This document shows, one piece after another, positions 53,543 to 63,067 of a stretch of 64,000 bases of DNA (its first letter is position 1; each line of letters starts with the position of its first letter). The DNA is from Anastatus disparis. Its lineage: Eukaryota > Arthropoda > Insecta > Hymenoptera > Eupelmidae. The position numbers and the translations under genes were made by a program. The stretch covers positions 930,001-994,000 of the forward strand of contig JAFFSR010000087.1 in NCBI GenBank assembly GCA_017163975.1, in the 5' to 3' direction. The notes below the pieces were generated by a model, which saw nothing but the letters and a program-made list of their open reading frames with translations, was not told the origin of the DNA and did no database searches.

Positions 53543-56500
53543 CAGTGGCGGATCCAGTGGAGGGCGAAGGGGACAATCGCCCCCCCCCCCTCCCCAAGCG
53601 TATAAGTAGTACTCAAAAATTGAATCACCGAACCTAATTCATAATTATCGATGATATGTAATTTGCTAGATAAATAAAAATTATATAAAATATATTATTT
53701 CGATTGAAACGAACGTGCATGCCGTAATATAAATTTTCGCTCATGATTAAAAATATATTATTTTGAGTTAAATTTTAGCAGTAAGTAAAATAGAACTCTT
53801 CTTAAATATTTTCAATCGATTTCTCGCAATAATTTTGTTGATTTCCATAATGAGAAAAAAAATGATTGCTTGTAATTACGAAATCAATAATTTCAATGAT
53901 CCGCATAGGAACTGAAAAGGTTATTTATAAGTGAATTTTCTAATAGTAATGTATGTCATGAATGTATATCTTAATTTTATCGTTGAATTAGAAATAATAA
54001 AATTTAAATTCATATAATTAAAATTTAAATGATTTAAAAATGAAATAATATAGAATATTAAAATCATTTAAACAATTCTCTTATTTTATTAGGAATATTT
54101 AAATTTAATTCAACGTCATTGCTCAAAATTTTTGATTCTGAAGTGCAAATATAAAGGACATTTTCGCAGCTACCTGGTGTTTCATTCATTATAATGTTAA
54201 TTACTTTTTAGCATTAATTTTTTAAACCGTTACATAATTAATTTATTCTTTTAAAGACAAATGTAGATATATTGGTTTCTACCGCGAGTTCTGTGGAAAA
54301 ACTAACAATCAAACTAGTCAAAGTAGTATATGCTTGTCCTATATGATTTGACTCTGGTTGTTATTATAACAGTAAAAATATCAAAACAAATGCAAGCAAA
54401 CTGTATACTTTTTTTCATGCGCAGTCTTCTATTCTCCGAAATAAATGTTAATTACAAAAAAATTTTTATTTCTTTTAATTTCATGATTTCTGTTAATTTT
54501 ATTTGATATTTCTTATCATTTTAATGATTTCTACTCTAGTTGATTTTAAAATTGATTAATTTGATTTCGTAATAATACAGTGATTTCACTGGATTTCATG
54601 TGATTCAGAATCGATTACTGAGCAGGGTGGTCACTGATTTCAAAGAGTGAATGGCCCCTCGGCGTACACGCGTATTCTAAGCGTAGTGGGGCTTATATAT
54701 GCTATATACAGTTGTTGAAAACTGGAAAACTATAATGTCGATGAAAACTGGAAAACGACTGGACTTCGAGTCGTTGAAAACTGAAAAACTATAATGTCGA
54801 TGTACAGGTTCCGATGGTGATATGAAATATTAAAAAAATCCTATATTAGTTCTAAAATATTATTTTGTGAAAAACAGTTAAAACAAATGTTGCTGTTAAT
54901 ATTAGTCATAAACATATTATATATTCCTAATATTCTTACGATTGAATTTTAGTTGTTTTTTTTCTAAATCCAAGAATTTCACGAAAAAAAATGTGGTAGA
55001 TTCGCAAAGACTGATACTAAACATAGATTAGAATTTATAATATAAATCAATTTATACGTAAGGCTCATCTTTGAATTTTATTACAATTTAATTTATTGCA
55101 TGTTTGTTACTATACAGTCTAAAAGAAGTTATCTTAAGATTATTCAGAAAAATTAAAATAGTTAATTATACGAATCATGACTTAATTTCTTTACTTTTAC
55201 CCGTTCCTATACATTACAAGTATGCATCCTTTTTTTAAAAATATGCTTGAAGACGTTTTTTTAACTTCAAAGCGTAGAACCTCATCTAAGACCAAAAAAC
55301 AATGATTTTCTTCAATTTATTTTTTCACGGAAAGAATTAAATAAATTCAGATTTTTTAACGCTTATAATAAGTGTTAAAGTAAAGAAAATGATTTTTTAA
55401 ATATAAAATACTTTAAACTTGTTATAAAGCAACAATCTCGAAAAAAGGTGACCAATTTATCTGTACTATAGGAGCCGTGAGAATCATTTAAAATCAAAAC
55501 GCCAACAATTTTTACATGATATATAATTTTAGAAATTAATTTTTTCATTTTTTTCGCTCTTTTAAGTACTATAAAAAATCCAAATATCATTTACATGTAG
55601 GTATAACCACCAACAAAATTAGATTTACTTTTATATGAAAAATATAATCCATTCAGTAGTTTTTGAGATGTTGCAGATAAATTTTAAAAATACAGGTTTT
55701 TAGGAAACGCGATATAAAGATACGCTTACCGCGTAAATTCAATACAAGTAGGACTGCTTTTTATGTTACCTCTTTTTTATAAAATTATTTACAATTCAAA
55801 TTACAGTCGACGATCTGAGTCCCGCCGCCTTCTCCTCCATCGACTCACTCGTGCGTTACCCCCCCTCGTTGACTAAAATAATTTTTTTTTTAAACATTCT
55901 GAGTCCCGCCGCTGCTCTATGCGACTTTTTCACTTGTAAAAATGGGTTTATTAATTTCATTTTTTTGTTTAAAATACAACAAATGTTTATTGAAATAAAA
56001 AGTAACAAAGAAATAATACAATATTGCATAATTCTCATTTATATCTACTCAAAAAAATATAGAAATAAAACTAGATATATTTAATCAATCAATAAAATGT
56101 TTTTATTTGAAAATTTATGTGGTTGCTTTATAAATAAAAGATAAAATAAATCTTATTTCATTTCATTTTCATAATAACAATGAGTATTTAGTTCATCAAT
56201 AAATAATATATTCTTTAATTTTTAAATTTATGTTACCTATAAATAAAAAAATTTAATTTTTATATTTTTTATAGTAAATATAAACGAGAATTATGCAATA
56301 TTACAATATTTTTTTGTTACCTTTTATTTCAATAAACATTTATTGTATTCTAAACAAAAAAATTAACCTAATAAATCCATTTTTACAAGTTAAAAAGTCG
56401 CATAGAGCAGCGGCGGAACTCAGAATGTTTGGAAACAAATTCTTTTAGTCAGCGAGTGGGGGTAACGCACGAGCGAGTCGATAGAGGAGAAGGCGGCGGG

Positions 56501-56671
56501 ACTCAGATAGTCGACTGTATTTTAACACAATATATTTTACACATGATAAGCTATTGAGAATGCAATTTTCAGTATTGATCAGGTTTTATTGTTCTTCTTA
56601 ATCAAATACGACTATTACCTTTTTCCGGTATCGCCCCCCCCCCCCAAGGGAGGTCCCTGCATCTGCCACTG
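53543..56671. mobile_element. hAT-like non-autonomous element
   Basis: The left end CAGTGGCGGATCCAGTGGAG and the inverted right end CAGTGGCAGATGCAGGGACC are followed by GGGGGC-type runs on both sides. Flanks AGTGTAGG (53535-53542) and AGTGAAGG (56672-56679) match at 7 of 8 positions, the 8-bp duplication of hAT elements. The interior is AT-rich with no transposase; it holds the MITE at 55804-56517. TTGAAAACTGGAAAACT-type repeats occur near 54715-54795. Confidence 0.75.
55804..56517. mobile_element. MITE with TA target and about 250-bp arms, inside the hAT-like element
   Basis: Both ends read CAGTCGAC..., with CTGAGTCCCGCCGCC and TAACGCACGAG/CTCGTGCGTTA blocks paired across the element, and TA on each flank (55802-55803, 56518-56519). 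The GC-rich ends and AT-rich centre fit a mariner-derived MITE. Open frames in it are by-products. Confidence 0.85.
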
Positions 56672-56696
56672 AGTGAAGGAAAAAAAAAATTTTTGT

Positions 56697-56775
56697 ACAT
56701 GAGATCTCACGTGAGATCTTATGTGAAATCGGGTATCAGAAAAAATAAATTTTTTTGCATACGAGATCTCACGTG
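56697..56775. repeat. GAGATCTCACGTGAG repeat
   Basis: GAGATCTCACGTGAG occurs twice (about 56700 and 56763). The same family of words is at 52505-52760. The second copy directly abuts the proposed start of Polinton B. Confidence 0.6.
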
Positions 56776-56809
56776 AGTAGTACATAGTTAGGTATAGGGA
56801 GTCATAACA

Positions 56810-57090
56810 ATGACGTCACCATACCTACCATTCTTATCTTTTGTTTACATAAACAAACCATTAAGATAACGATTTATTTACATAAACAAACCATTAAGAT
56901 AACGATTTATTTACGTAAATAAACCATTAAGATAGAGATTTATTTACACAAACAAACAATTAAGATAACGACATCTTACATAAACAATTAAGATACAAAT
57001 TTATTTATATAAACAATCAATAAAATTAATCACCTGTTTTATATAAATAAGTCATTATTTTAATCGACAAAAGATGATGACGTCATACAC
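56810..57090. promoter_or_regulatory. 33-bp repeat array bounded by TGACGTCA sites
   Basis: Units of ACATAAACAAACCATTAAGA-type sequence at 56858, 56891, 56924, 56958 and 56986 (spacing 33, 33, 34, 28). Each holds TAAACAAA-like words that resemble forkhead sites. A perfect TGACGTCA lies on each side (56813 and 57079). It may be the terminal repeat with regulatory or replication-origin function. Confidence 0.65.
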
Positions 57091-57138
57091 TGTTTTATAC
57101 TACTACAAAGGTTATAAGTTTCTACGTTTATTATCAGT

Positions 57139-57154
57139 GGTCCTGAAAAGGACC
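57139..57154 (-). terminator. Histone-type 3' stem-loop (element B)
   Basis: On the - strand GGTCCTTTTCAGGACC: a 6-bp perfect stem and TTTC loop, the canonical metazoan histone mRNA end. Flanks AATC before and ACCACTGATAATAAA after. It starts 20 bases after the stop codon of the MGQ protein (57175). An AATAAA follows at once, so ordinary polyadenylation is also possible. Confidence 0.85.
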
Positions 57155-57174
57155 GATTACGGTAAGTATATTAT

Positions 57175-57348
57175 TTATATTTTCTTATATCCCTGCATTT
57201 CTGGGAATGTATGTATATTAGTTGAATATTTAGAATAAAACTGTATTTTCTCAGATTTTTCATCTTTAAGAAGAGGTTTCTTCTCTTCCTTGGTTCCATC
57301 GGTAACAAGGTAAGATGGTCGTTTCAGCGTTCCTTGAGATTGACCCAT
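57175..57348 (-). CDS. Small MGQ protein, possible N-myristoylated protein (element B)
   Basis: 57 codons from ATG 57348. It starts MGQSQGTLKRPSYLV (Gly2 with small residues at positions 4 and 6, compatible with N-myristoylation), then a charged EEKKPLLKDEK stretch, QFYSKYS, and ends GYKKI. It has the same length class and motif order as 44140-44301 in element A. TATAAATA at 57418-57425 (- strand) may serve as its promoter. The stop is followed within 21 bases by the histone-type stem-loop. Function is unknown. Splice-like GTAAG/CAG words on the + strand here are not needed to explain the gene. Confidence 0.6.
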   Translation of the reverse strand: MGQSQGTLKRPSYLVTDGTKEEKKPLLKDEKSEKIQFYSKYSTNIHTFPEMQGYKKI

Positions 57349-57556
57349 GTTTTTGCTGTCTTCAGTGTACTCTTTGGTTAATAAAGTTGAAATAAAAGAT
57401 TTAATATAATGCAGCAGTATTTATACTAAAGAAGAATAAGGAAATGGAATAAGAAGGGATGAAATAAAAAATTAATTTTGATAAACAATTGTCAAGTTTA
57501 TTCATGTATAAGTTTGAAATACAAATATGTTAAAATAATAATAAACGCTAATCTAT

Positions 57557-57760
57557 TTATTTATTGTTCATATATTCATTATATTTTTTTAACAATATAG
57601 GTTCGATAATAGATTTCATTCTTTTAATTCTCATTCCGAATCTTTCTCTGTCACGACCTATTTGTTTCCACTCACCGCGACGCGCACATTGACTTGCATA
57701 AGTCCACACATACATTACTTTAACATTAGGTTTTCCTTCTTTAAAGTGTACACGTTTCAT
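57557..57760 (-). CDS. Small basic protein of unknown function (element B)
   Basis: 67 codons, MKRVHFKEGKPNVKVMYVWT onward. Rich in Arg and Lys (GRDRERFGMRIKRMK) with a C-terminal helix-prone stretch (ILLKKYNEYMNNK). It starts 14 bases after the stop of the upstream reading frame (57774), as in a tight gene block. No domain recognised. Nucleic-acid binding is plausible from charge only. Confidence 0.45.
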   Translation of the reverse strand: MKRVHFKEGKPNVKVMYVWTYASQCARRGEWKQIGRDRERFGMRIKRMKSIIEPILLKKYNEYMNNK

Positions 57761-57773
57761 TTTTTATTACAAT

Positions 57774-58615
57774 TTAATCAAACATGGAAGCATACATATC
57801 GTTATATATATGTTGTAAAATATGTGCGTTGATTTCTAAAATTACAATTTCTAACGTATATTTATCCAAGTCTCTATCATCAAGCATTTTAGTTAAAATA
57901 AATGTCTTTACATCGTGAATTTTTATCGCGTAATACTGATTAAAGTCAGCAAATGATTTCATTATACTCAGCTTTGGATTGTCATCTTCTGTATCTTTCT
58001 TAATTTCTTCCAATAAATATTCTTGAATGTAGTCTACAATCCTATTAATTTTTCAGCACGTTGTTCCAGTTGTACGAGATGTTCGTCTATACACGACGCA
58101 ATATGTTTAAGACCATCAAATGTCATTTTTTGGAAATGTGTTGCAGCAATTTCGTATGTACGTTTCATTGTTTTAGTCGATGGTTCTTTAGATTCTCCAT
58201 TGTCGTCGTCTAGTTGAGATTTGGGTGGTGGTTGATATATGGCCCGCTCCTCGATTGTTATGCTTTTTGCATTATAGGAGTTTGTGAATAAAATGTCGTG
58301 AGTCCCCATGAATATCTTTAATGTGTTTCCGTATTCAGCTTTGAATCTATGTGCATCTTCAAAATATGCAGTAAACACATCAAAATCTTTCTTGAATTTT
58401 CTCCATTCATGGGCATCAAAATTGTCCCATTTTGCAAAAGAACTTGTTGATATTTTAACGTATGGTTTCAAATATCCACCCATGTATAATAATCCGACAG
58501 ATGCTCGTTTGCTTTGCGACTTGTTAAGAACGTATGTTGTCGAAAGAAGCATATTATCCAGAACAATAGTATGCTCTTTCAATTGACCACTCTCACAACA
58601 GTTGGATTCAGCCAT
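57774..58615 (-). pseudogene. Unknown Polinton B gene, one frame change
   Basis: The first piece, 193 codons from ATG 58615, starts MAESNCCESGQLKEHTIVLD and contains KWDNFDAHEWRKFKKDFDVF and RAIYQPPPKSQLDDDNGESK. The second piece (58013-57774: KKDTEDDNPKLSIMKSFADF, ending NDMYASMFD) continues in the neighbouring frame after a single-base shift near 58040. Together they make a gene of about 280 codons with an acidic middle. No known domain; a virion or scaffold role is a guess. It has its own TATA box and initiator. Confidence 0.55.
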
Positions 58616-58693
58616 ATTTGAATAGTATGTATCACTTGATAAAACTGTTAACTTACGAGCATTTGAGTCTTACTTTAACTGTGGCTGCAGTGG

Positions 58694-58729
58694 AACTGAT
58701 CTGGTACTAGTACTTGCTCTCGTTTTATA
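58694..58729 (-). promoter_or_regulatory. TATA box and TCAGTT initiator for the gene at 58615
   Basis: On the - strand TATAAAA starts at 58729, and TCAGTT has its A at 58697, 32 bases downstream. TCAGTT is the arthropod initiator, so the transcription start is well predicted. The ATG is about 80 bases further. Confidence 0.75.
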
Positions 58730-58848
58730 TCCATAACCCCCTCTACAGAATTCATAGGTATGTGGGTGTGCGCATGGGTTTCGTCACGTATTTTCTAAGA
58801 ATCGTGTATTTATCTTAAAAGATAACAACGACGGTTATGATTTCTTAG

Positions 58849-59215
58849 CATGTAATATTATATTTCAATACCAAGCGATATATTACTGTTATATTTCATC
58901 ATTTCCTGTCTCAGAACATTTTTTAGCTTTAATTGTTTATAGATTCCGATATCTTCACATGTAATATTATATTTCAATGATAAGCGTTATATAGACGCTA
59001 CATTTCTTAGTATAAAATATATTTAAGTTTGATTGTTTATTTCATCACATCCTGTTAAAATAAAATATCCCATTATACCCCTTTGATAAACTAGCATGTA
59101 ATATTAAATTTCTTTGATAAGCGTTACATGGCGTAGAAATTTCATCATCTCCTGTTAAAGCATCTATTTTATCATAATCTATGTAATATTATATTTCAAA
59201 TGATAAGTAGAATAT
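58849..59215. repeat. CATGTAATATTATATTTCAA repeat, four copies
   Basis: Copies start at 58849, 58958, 59095 and 59180, each followed by GATAAGCGTTATAT-like sequence. The array lies in the largest gap between genes of element B (58730-59420); no open frame is seen there. It may be regulatory or an origin. Confidence 0.7.
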
Positions 59216-59429
59216 AACGGTTGTTTCTTTAATACATTTGATTATAGATAGAAGAGAATCCAGTTATATGTATGAGAAAAATTATATATGAAACAAATAA
59301 GTAATATAAAATTTAGAATAAATAAGTTTTTGGTCATAGGAAGGAAAAGGTAAATAATTTGTTACAAAAAATGTACATTTTTTATTAATATTTATTGAAT
59401 ATAAATTTCATGTTACAATAATAGATTTA

Positions 59430-59966
59430 ATATGATATTCTCGAAGTACATGTCTGATTACAAAAACCAAATCCTAATGAACATTCGTTACTGAAAGTTT
59501 TTACATAATTTTTGCGCTTCAATTTATTTCTTACAAGTTCATTATAAAATCTTACAACTATCTTGTCATTGTTTTTGGTATTTCTTGAAAACTTACTGCA
59601 AAACGCACGTAAATTATGAAAATGACACATATAATATAGAAACATAATGCAATATTGACCACGAACTTGCGAATCGTAGCTCTGCATTGATTGTCTGTTC
59701 CACTTTTATCGCACACAGTTTCTTTTGAGTCTATTGAGATGATGTGGTGAGGACGGTGGCATTTCGTAGCTGTCAAAGTAGGTTCCGTATCCATTTTTAT
59801 TTATATATATGGCAATCCAATGAGAACCACCTTTCGTATGATCGTCGATATTTGCAACAATAGCTGTTGGATGTTCGAGAACGTTCGGGATTCGATCTTC
59901 TGCGTAAACACCCACTGTCCTAGCGTTGATTGAGGCTAGTGCTTTGATTATTTGGCGAGTATTCAT
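59430..59966 (-). pseudogene. Adenain-like cysteine protease, one frame change (element B)
   Basis: The N-terminal piece from ATG 59966 holds GGSHWIAIY (catalytic His, residue 49) and TYFDSYEMPP (Asp, residue 65). The C-terminal piece in another frame (59687-59430) has GQYCIMFLYYM with the nucleophile Cys. The His-Asp-Cys order is that of adenovirus-type maturation proteases, which Polintons use to process capsid precursors. The frame change is near 59700. The ATG overlaps the stop of the DxQGF gene as ATGA. Confidence 0.85.
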
Positions 59967-60634
59967 TGTTCGTCAGAATCATCATCTTCTGAATCGCTAT
60001 CTTTACAGACTTTATTAGAGGCTGTTGATGATGCAGGACGATCATCAACTTCATCCACACCTCCGTCGTCAACTGCACGAGCCAATCTTTCTGCTCTTAC
60101 TCGCTCAAGAAGTCGTTCGCTTAATCTCAATGTTCGCTTAATCTCAAGTTTCGTGTGCAACCACTTCCTCAGAATATATGCCTGATTGAGAGCACATACA
60201 CTTCTTTTATACTTATCTTTCGTACTGTGGGGGACGCATGAAAATTGATTCCTTTGATATCTTGTTAAGAGTTCATTGAATGATGGTGAGTATATTTCGA
60301 GGTTAATGATTTCTCGTGACATGGCTGCTTCTAGATACTTTGCTTTTTCGTATCCTCTAGTATAAATTTTTACAGCCACTTTTGCAATGTTGTATAGATT
60401 GAGTAGCAATTGTCCGATAGAAACATCGCCTTCTATCCATTGAATTCCGTGATAATGATTGATTACATATTCGTTTGGGCGTTTAACACTTGCAGGTAAC
60501 TCGGAAAAATTATGCGGTGATTTTACGATCCAGTGTGAAAAAACTCTTGTTTTCAAATTCATTACTGCCACTTCTTTTGGAAAAAAATTATTATTTCGGT
60601 CTTTGAAACCTTGAATGTCTATGACAAAATCCAT
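59963..60634 (-). CDS. DxQGF protein (element B, intact)
   Basis: 223 codons from ATG 60634: MDFVIDIQGFKDRNNNFFPK, HWIVKSPHNFSELP, VINHYHGIQWIEGD, KVAVKIYTRGYEKAKYLEAA, CVPHSTKDKYKRSVC. The tail is acidic with SDSEDDDSDEQ. This is the only unbroken family member of the three in the window and gives its full form: the Asp-rich start, the YHGxxW middle and the Cys/His cluster. The acidic tail is absent from the element A copies. Its function is not known to me. The stop overlaps the protease start by four bases, so the two genes are tightly packed. Confidence 0.75.
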   Translation of the reverse strand: MDFVIDIQGFKDRNNNFFPKEVAVMNLKTRVFSHWIVKSPHNFSELPASVKRPNEYVINHYHGIQWIEGDVSIGQLLLNLYNIAKVAVKIYTRGYEKAKYLEAAMSREIINLEIYSPSFNELLTRYQRNQFSCVPHSTKDKYKRSVCALNQAYILRKWLHTKLEIKRTLRLSERLLERVRAERLARAVDDGGVDEVDDRPASSTASNKVCKDSDSEDDDSDEQ

Positions 60635-60683
60635 CTCAATTATTTACAGACTCTACAACGCATAACATGGTATTCAAAAAGCC

Positions 60684-60721
60684 AACTGATGTTTGATGCG
60701 AGACAGCAAATAAGTTTTATA
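60684..60721 (-). promoter_or_regulatory. TATA box and TCAGTT initiator for the DxQGF gene
   Basis: On the - strand TATAAAA starts at 60721 and TCAGTT has its A at 60687, about 34 bases on. Same layout as the promoter at 58694-58729. Confidence 0.7.
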
Positions 60722-60759
60722 CCAAGCATCCCCACTTTTTTTTATCCCTACTCTTCAGT

Positions 60760-62090
60760 TTAAGCAGAGAAATCAGTTATAATATTACGACTTGAATCTA
60801 TTTCCAGAACGTTATCGTATTCGGCGTAAATGATGCAATTTATCGTTTGTTCCAAGGCCTGATCGAATTTCACTTCTATCCGTACACTTCCACGTTTAAT
60901 TAGATTCCAGTGTTGAGCAGAATTTGCAGAAAGATCTGGTGTCAGGTAAATACAAACAGACAGAAACCTCTAGAATAATCTACTTGGTTGAGACAAAGGG
61001 ACTCATTGAGAAAATGTATTCCAGTACCAGAAAATAGCGCATGATAAGCTTCAACGAACTGAGGATTATCACCAGTGAATTTTGGCTGTAGAGGTTTACC
61101 TGGTACTTGCACACCGTCAATGTAGAGCGAGAAATAATTTATAGAAAAATGTTGAAAGTTAAATGGATTGAATTGCCTATTGCCATTAAATGCTCTGTTA
61201 TCGACAAAACCAATAATAATTCTTTTAGGTAACTGGCCTAAAATAACGTTGTCCAGAGTGTCACCATGTATACCTCTATGCGTGGTAAACGATTTTACTT
61301 CAACACGAGTGATAGGATATTTTGCAGTTGCCTTTGTTAAAGCATTGGCATGGGCCAGTAATATTCCTGGACTAATTTTTACACGTCGTATCATCAAAGA
61401 AGCTTCTTTTATGCTAACGCTAAATGTACTATTTTCAGAAGCAACCATGAGACAAAATGCGTCTTTACTTCGTACAAGTCGTACTCTAACTTCAACACCG
61501 TTTAATAAAAATTTATTTTGATTGAAAACATCGCAATGTAAATGACCAATTAAATCTATTGTTTTTGAATCTCCTGTACAATATTGTCGATTCAAAAGGC
61601 CAAGGTTAGCTCCAGGTTCATTACGCCTCACGTTGGGGAGAGCTTCCATCTTTCCTACAGTATCGAGGTACCAAAGAGACGTGGATAGATGTGAATTCAT
61701 CGTGGAAGTTGAGTAATTCAACAATGTTTCTATATAAGCTCTGTACGGGTATGCATTGTTTGGCGGTGAAATGAGCTTTTGGTTAAAGAATATATCAATC
61801 TAATTGAAGAGTGAGTGAAGAAAATTGTTAACAGCTCCTACTTACTTCCTATTATACTTCCTATTGTCAGCCGGAACTTTTGGCACGATTTGTACACGAA
61901 CATTGAGCATCGTGTGAGCTAGATCTATGTAATCTTTACCACCTGGTACTACAAATTCAATGGGGCCATCGTCGGTAAGCGATGAAACTGGTATATTGAA
62001 TAAATTGTGAAGATTCCAAGGATGTCTGCGTTGGTGGAAGCGTAAATAAGTCCAATTCTGATTTCATGCATTCGCATGAATTGGCATGTA
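60760..62090 (-). pseudogene. Major capsid protein, Polinton type, frame changes (element B)
   Basis: Matches the Polinton major capsid family (often annotated as F54H12.2-like). N-terminal coding at 62080-61990 (KSELDLFTLPPTQTSLES), then a frame change; GGKDYIDLAHTMLNVRVQIV at about 61900; a disturbed stretch at 61740-61850; a long open stretch to 60942 (TSLWYLDTVGKMEALPNVRR, DNVILGQLPKRIIIGFVDNR, GTGIHFLNESLC). A single-base loss at about 60948 shifts the frame before the last 60 codons, which run to 60760. It would have built the double-jelly-roll capsid. Three or more frame changes make it non-functional. Confidence 0.9.
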
Positions 62091-62110
62091 AGAAAGCTAT
62101 CTTGTTTTTT

Positions 62111-62617
62111 CTAGTTAGGTCCAAAAATGTCCGTCACACTGCGTAAAGCTTGTATTTTCTTTTTACCAACTCTTTTGCGTTTTCGAATACCACCTTTTTT
62201 CTTTTTTATAACACTTTGTTTTCTTTTAACTTTAGTACGAGCTGTTGAACGTCTTTTGGGAGACTGACGCTTGCGCTTGCCATCACGACGTTTATATCCA
62301 GATCCCTTCATCATTTCAGAGATTTTACCAACTGCTTTTCTCTTGAGATTTTGACCTGATTCGCGCATTCTTGTATTCACAGCCTGTTCAAAATTTGCAC
62401 CATTACTGGTAACATCGTCTAGTACATGCACACCTGCGTGTACAGCTTCTTTACCGACTGCTTTTGCTCCACTGGTAAGATAAGGTAGAACTCTTTGGAA
62501 AAGACCTCCTAGAAAGCTGCCTATACCGTGTCCACGTTGATAATGTGAACCGCTAAATACGCGATGGACTCCACCGCCACCAATCTGTTCTGAATAATAA
62601 GCGGCGTAATGACTCAT
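62111..62617 (-). CDS. pX/pVI-like minor virion protein (element B)
   Basis: 168 codons from ATG 62617. The N-terminal third has a Gly-rich start (SEQIGGGGVHRVFSGSHYQR) and an amphipathic segment GIGSFLGGLFQRVLPYLTSG; AKAVGKEAVHAGVHVLDDV follows. The C-terminal half is extremely basic (KGSGYKRRDGKRKRQ, KKKKGGIRKRKRVGKKK), typical of DNA-packing core proteins. The combination resembles the pX/pVI-like proteins of adintoviruses and adenoviruses. The frame is intact. The start is 9 bases after the penton stop. Confidence 0.75.
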   Translation of the reverse strand: MSHYAAYYSEQIGGGGVHRVFSGSHYQRGHGIGSFLGGLFQRVLPYLTSGAKAVGKEAVHAGVHVLDDVTSNGANFEQAVNTRMRESGQNLKRKAVGKISEMMKGSGYKRRDGKRKRQSPKRRSTARTKVKRKQSVIKKKKGGIRKRKRVGKKKIQALRSVTDIFGPN

Positions 62618-62625
62618 TTTTAAAA

Positions 62626-63067
62626 TTAGTGATTACGCTTAAAGTGAAGCGTAACCGTCAACGTTCCGTACTCAAATGGTATCCGGTGGCTGTGTTGATC
62701 CCTTATATCTACAATGATATTCTGAAAAGTGTTATTAAGTAAAGGAATATAATTTATCGGAGAAAACTGTATTACGACGTTGGACCCAAAGGTGTACTTT
62801 GTATTATTAAATGTAACTATACGTAATAGCGAAGCCTGCGTATCACCCACTGTGTAAGGCACACATATATCTGTATATACATAGAATTGATCAGGTATTG
62901 CTATCGCTAAACATGCCAGTCTATCTCCGATAACCGCTGTACCCTTAGCGCTTTCCTTATTTTTCTTTGGTTTTAAAATAATGAACTCTCTGTTATCATA
63001 AATTTCGTTTGCGATTCCAAAAATACTTCTGAGCTTTTCATTTAATTGGATATAATGTGTTCCTTTA
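62626..63067 (-). pseudogene. Penton/minor capsid protein, 5'-truncated (element B)
   Basis: The open frame runs from the insertion at 63068 to 62626 without an ATG near its start. It reads IQLNEKLRSIFGIANEI, DRLACLAIAIPDQFYVYTDI, TFNNTKYTFGSNVVIQFSPI and ends EYGTLTVTLHFKRNH. This matches the C-terminal single-jelly-roll half of Polinton minor capsid (penton) proteins. The upstream part is lost or lies beyond the insertion; I could not find it before 64000. Confidence 0.75.

Noticed and set aside
57139..57154. Remnant of a host histone gene
   Set aside because: No histone coding DNA lies within several kb on either strand, and the hairpin sits directly behind a Polinton gene.
57168..57330. 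Intron on the + strand (GTAAGTAT ... TTCTCAG, then GTAAGATGG)
   Set aside because: No coding exons flank it on +, and the - strand MGQ gene explains the region. The site matches are likely chance.
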